The notes under the pieces were generated by a model, which was given only the letters and a program-made list of their open reading frames with translations, was not told the DNA's origin and ran no database searches. From the NCBI GenBank assembly GCA_964521285.1, contig CAZFQS010000007.1:62001-126000 (forward strand): a stretch of DNA of 64,000 bases, written 5' to 3'. Both the position numbers and the translations under genes were made by a program. Of this stretch, positions 62,765 to 64,000 are shown piece by piece. Each line of letters starts with the position of its first letter. Within the stretch, counting starts at the first letter, position 1. This stretch comes from G020354785 sp964521285. GTDB taxonomy: Bacteria; Bacteroidota; Bacteroidia; Bacteroidales; UBA10428.

Positions 62765-64000
62765 ATGGGTTCAATAATATTTTTCCCGTATAATTTAAGA
62801 TCCGGTATTGGCATAATTTGCTTGTTTTTATGCTTCAATATGCAAAGTCAGAATGTACCCAAATATGAACCTCCGGATACGCGAATTTTATTTATTTTTG
62901 ATGCTTCCCAAAGCATGGCAGGATATTGGGAAAAGAACCGCAAAATTGATATTGCACGCAGGACATTAATACATATTATTGACAGTATTGAAAATCTTAC
63001 AAATGTATCCATGGCTTTACGTCTATACGGGCATCAGAGTCCGGTTCCCCCTCAAAATTGCTATGATACTCGTCTTGAAGTCCCTTTTGGTAAAAATAAT
63101 GCAGCCAGGATAAGACAGGAATTACGGTTTGTAGTACCTAAAGGAACTACTCCTATAGCCTATTCACTTAAGGTAGGGGCAAAGGATTTTCCTCCTGATT
63201 GTGATAATTGTCGCAATATAATAATATTAATTACAGATGGCATTGAAGCTTGCGAAGGTGATCCATGTGCCGAATCATATGAACTGCAGAGAAGTGGTAT
63301 AGTGTTAAAACCTTTTGTTATAGGAATTGGTATTGATGAAGGTTTTACAGAGACATTTGACTGTATTGGCCGTTATTATAACGCAGCAAGAGAAGAAAAG
63401 TTCGATGAAGTAATGGAAGTAGTAATTTCGCAGGCTTTAAATGCTACAACTGCCCAGGTGAATCTGCTGGATATTTACGGTAATCCTACTGAAACAAACG
63501 TTAACATGACATTCTATGATAGTTTTTCAGGGAGGATAATTTACAATTTTATTCATACTATTAACCATAAAGGCAATCCTGATACTCTTATAATGGATCA
63601 TTTGCTGACCTATAAATTAAGAGTTCATACCATCCCTCCGGTTGATGTTGATAATATTAAGTTAACTGCGGGCAAGCATACTGTAATAGCAGCTGATACT
63701 CCTCAGGGCACATTGGTCTTAATAACAAAAGACGGACATCAGTACCGTGATTTACAATATATTGTAAGGATAGCGGGTGATAAAAAAACCCTTAACATGC
63801 AAAGTATGTACAGGGAAGAAAAATACCTGGTAGGAAAATACGATATTGAGGTTCCTGTATTACCCAGAATTTACTTAAATAATGTTGAAATAGAGCAGAG
63901 CCAGACTACTACCATAGAAATCCCCAGGCCTGGAATCTTAACACTTATTAAGGCTGCAACTGGTTTTGGAAGTATTTATCATAGAATAAGTAATAAAAAG
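62765..64000 (+). CDS. Secreted von Willebrand factor A domain protein, 3' end beyond the window
   Basis: The frame from ATG 62765 stays open to base 64000 (412 codons, incomplete). A signal peptide (~1-29, ending FNMQSQN) precedes a VWA domain (~42-215) with a complete metal-ion site: DASQS (46-50), T129 in KGTTP and D158 in LITDG. Several cysteines (C99, C146, C149) lie in and around it. Beta-rich modules of ~90 residues follow (for example AGKHTVIAADTPQGTLVLIT). It is probably a periplasmic or surface binding protein; ligand unknown. Confidence 0.85.
   Translation, partial: MGSIIFFPYNLRSGIGIICLFLCFNMQSQNVPKYEPPDTRILFIFDASQSMAGYWEKNRKIDIARRTLIHIIDSIENLTNVSMALRLYGHQSPVPPQNCYDTRLEVPFGKNNAARIRQELRFVVPKGTTPIAYSLKVGAKDFPPDCDNCRNIIILITDGIEACEGDPCAESYELQRSGIVLKPFVIGIGIDEGFTETFDCIGRYYNAAREEKFDEVMEVVISQALNATTAQVNLLDIYGNPTETNVNMTFYDSFSGRIIYNFIHTINHKGNPDTLIMDHLLTYKLRVHTIPPVDVDNIKLTAGKHTVIAADTPQGTLVLITKDGHQYRDLQYIVRIAGDKKTLNMQSMYREEKYLVGKYDIEVPVLPRIYLNNVEIEQSQTTTIEIPRPGILTLIKAATGFGSIYHRISNKK

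Noticed and set aside
62815..62831. Sigma54-like box TTGGCATAATTTGCTT
   Set aside because: The GG-to-GC spacing is two bases too short, and it lies inside the VWA coding sequence.
1..64000. tRNA, rRNA or CRISPR arrays
   Set aside because: I looked for cloverleaf-type intergenic sequences and regularly spaced repeats and found none; the intergenic regions are short and AT-rich.

Overview
The window is AT-rich chromosomal DNA from a member of the Bacteroidota, probably Bacteroidales or a close relative. I base this on several signs. A fused str/S10 ribosomal operon lacks tuf. A second EF-G-like gene is present. The -7 elements follow TAnnTTTG, two or three with a TTG box 19-20 bp upstream. There is a type B type IX secretion (T9SS) C-terminal domain, DUF4290 beside murA, and many TPR/PD40/OmpA envelope proteins. 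No genus can be named from sequence alone.

Layout. Positions 1-9.9 kb, minus strand, hold rpsL-rpsG-fusA-rpsJ-rplC-rplD-rplW-rplB-rpsS-rplV-rpsC-rplP-rpmC-rpsQ-rplN-rplX-rplE-rpsN and the first codons of rpsH, driven by a clear promoter at 9868-9897. From 10.1 to 23.9 kb, mostly on the plus strand, lie an EF-G2-like factor with altered G motifs, a UvrD/PcrA helicase, DUF4290, MurA, GrpE-DnaJ, a two-gene ABC exporter and a sigma54-type response regulator without a DNA-binding domain. A T9SS cargo protein lies convergently between EF-G2 and the helicase. From 23.9 to 31.8 kb are an NhaC antiporter ending inside an 8-bp repeat, YqgE, a class IV aminotransferase, a rhomboid protease, HolA, a lone HsdR_N-like nuclease domain, a SPOR-like envelope protein and a GNAT.

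From 31.9 to 40.3 kb, minus strand, there is a tandem array of four secreted TPR-beta-propeller (PD40) paralogues. They resemble the T9SS protein PorE, but each has a different C-terminus: helical repeats plus a membrane anchor, carboxypeptidase-like domain plus OmpA, acidic linker plus OmpA, and a truncated end. From 40.6 to 49.1 kb are a GT2 glycosyltransferase fused to a gutted sugar-phosphotransferase, small secreted proteins, a hybrid histidine kinase with a degenerate ATPase, a SpoIIE phosphatase that has lost its propeller sensor, and a GlsB/OlsB-like N-acyltransferase. From 49.6 to 64 kb are ribokinase, an outer-membrane protein, a subtilase, a PafA-like protein lacking key catalytic residues, YchF, a YhaO/YhaN-like nuclease-ATPase pair, transketolase and a von Willebrand A protein cut by the window end.

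A recurring theme outside the ribosomal block is degeneration or remodelling of known architectures: EF-G2, the PafA-like protein, the kinase, the phosphatase, the glycosyltransferase, the fourth PD40 copy, and an orphan Wzc-type tyrosine tail at 29404-29493. The PD40 array with exchanged C-termini is the best candidate for an undescribed envelope system.
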